Shown in pieces: positions 6,592 to 6,917 of a stretch of DNA of 6,917 bases. The notes below the pieces were generated by a model. The model was given only the letters and a program-made list of their open reading frames with translations. It had not been told where the DNA came from and searched no databases. The first letter of the stretch is position 1; every line of letters begins with the position of its first letter. The DNA is from an uncultured Clostridia bacterium (GTDB taxonomy: Bacteria; Bacillota; Clostridia; TANB77; CAG-508), in contig CAKPJM010000056.1 of assembly GCA_934162625.1 (NCBI GenBank), forward strand, positions 1 through 6,917. The letters run 5' to 3'. A program made the position numbers and the translations under genes.

Positions 6592-6706
6592 CTCGAAGTG
6601 GAATCGGCAAGCCGCGTCGGAAAAATAGTCCACTGGACTATTTTTGCCTGCGTTTCGGCTGGCTCCTGACCAGCTCGAAACTTGGCAACCTCCTTTTCGA
6701 TTCCAC
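6592..6706. repeat. GC-richer hairpin element with tRNA T-arm-like ends
   Basis: The outer ends form a 9-bp inverted repeat, GTGGAATCG (6598-6606) and CGATTCCAC (6698-6706). The left end extends to a 15-base copy (6592-6606) of the 3' part of the adjacent tRNA-Phe gene (6752-6766). The right end copies its T-arm in the other orientation (6696-6706, 11 bases). Inside are a 25-base palindrome (6621-6645) and a hairpin of GTTTCG-GCTGG against CCAGC-T-CGAAAC (6652-6681). It has no plausible gene. It may be a small non-autonomous mobile or REP-like element, a remnant of integration at the tRNA, or a structured RNA. I cannot decide between these from one copy. Confidence 0.55.
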
Positions 6707-6711
6707 AATTT

Positions 6712-6741
6712 CAAAAAAATTAGCACAGCTTTCGCTGTGCT
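6712..6741 (-). terminator. Intrinsic terminator of the tRNA operon
   Basis: On the minus strand an 8-bp stem, AGCACAGC and GCTGTGCT, closes a GAAA tetraloop (6722-6741) and is followed by AATTTTTTT. It begins 4 bases after the encoded CCA of tRNA-Phe, so tRNA-Phe is the last gene of its transcript. Confidence 0.93.
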
Positions 6742-6745
6742 TTTG

Positions 6746-6821
6746 TGGTGGCTCGAAGTGGAATCGAACCACTGACACGGGGATTTTCAGTCCCCTGCTC
6801 TACCAACTGAGCTATCGAGCC
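6746..6821 (-). tRNA. tRNA-Phe, anticodon GAA
   Basis: The 76-base gene folds into a full cloverleaf. It has a 7-bp acceptor stem GGCTCGA/TCGAGCC, a D-arm closed by GCTC/GAGC, an anticodon stem GGGGA/TCCCC with loop CTGAAAA (anticodon GAA at 6786-6788), a 5-base variable loop, a T-stem AGTGG/CCACT with TTCGATT, discriminator A and an encoded CCA (6746-6748). It is preceded by tRNA-Asp after a 20-base spacer and followed by a terminator, which fits a tRNA operon. Confidence 0.98.
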
Positions 6822-6841
6822 AATTATATAAATAAAAAAAA

Positions 6842-6917
6842 TGGCGACCCGGATCGGGCTCGAACCGACGACCTCTAGCGTGACAGGCTAGCGTTCTAAC
6901 CAACTGAACTACCGGGC
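6842..6917 (-). tRNA. tRNA-Asp, anticodon GTC (first base outside the window)
   Basis: The window holds 76 of the expected 77 bases; only the first G of the acceptor stem lies beyond the right edge. The anticodon stem is CTAGC/GCTAG with loop CTGTCAC (anticodon GTC at 6882-6884). The T-stem is GTCGG/CCGAT with one G-T pair, the discriminator is G, and CCA is encoded (6842-6844). It lies 20 bases upstream of tRNA-Phe in the same direction, probably in one transcript. The operon promoter is outside the window. Confidence 0.97.

Noticed and set aside
6525..6878. Plus-strand open frame of 117 codons over the spacer and tRNA genes
   Set aside because: Its C-terminal part is an antisense translation of the two tRNA genes, a well-known source of false protein entries. 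It also crosses the tRNA terminator and the hairpin element.

Overview
The window comes from a low-GC, AT-rich bacterium of Firmicutes (probably Clostridia) type. Signs of this are strong AGGAGG-type ribosome binding sites, TTGNNN-17-TATAAT sigma-A promoters, U-rich intrinsic terminators, tRNA genes with encoded CCA, the MEP isoprenoid pathway, and an acyl-CoA synthetase whose ATP loop has the TSGTTAMSKAV form I associate with clostridial relatives. The placement is an inference from sequence style, not a database match. All genes lie on the minus strand, so transcription runs from the right edge to the left edge.

Reading in transcription order: a tRNA-Asp gene (missing only its first base at the window edge) and a tRNA-Phe gene end in a textbook terminator. 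Next comes a GC-richer, hairpin-rich element of about 115 bp whose two ends copy the T-arm of the tRNA-Phe gene. Then comes dxs (1-deoxy-D-xylulose-5-phosphate synthase, first enzyme of the MEP pathway), with its own promoter. It is full length except that one extra base near position 4800 shifts the frame and detaches the last 58 codons.

After dxs lie two paralogous genes of about 380 codons, each with its own promoter, nearly the same 5' leader, and its own terminator. Each protein appears to be a tandem of two YfbR-like HD domains. The C-terminal copy keeps the metal-binding HD residues, and the N-terminal copy has the same spacing but has lost them. The genes look more GC-rich than dxs or the synthetase and may be acquired cargo. 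Their leaders can pair the mRNA 5' end with the start codon region.

The last complete gene is a long-chain acyl-CoA synthetase (AMP-binding family). Downstream of it are an 11-nt tandem repeat and a promoter that reads off the left edge. dxs (isoprenoids) and the acyl-CoA synthetase (lipids) are housekeeping genes. Nothing shows that they work with the HD pair, since each transcription unit has its own signals. The most unusual items are the pseudo-HD/HD pair with its conserved leader, the tRNA-mimicking element, and the dxs frameshift.
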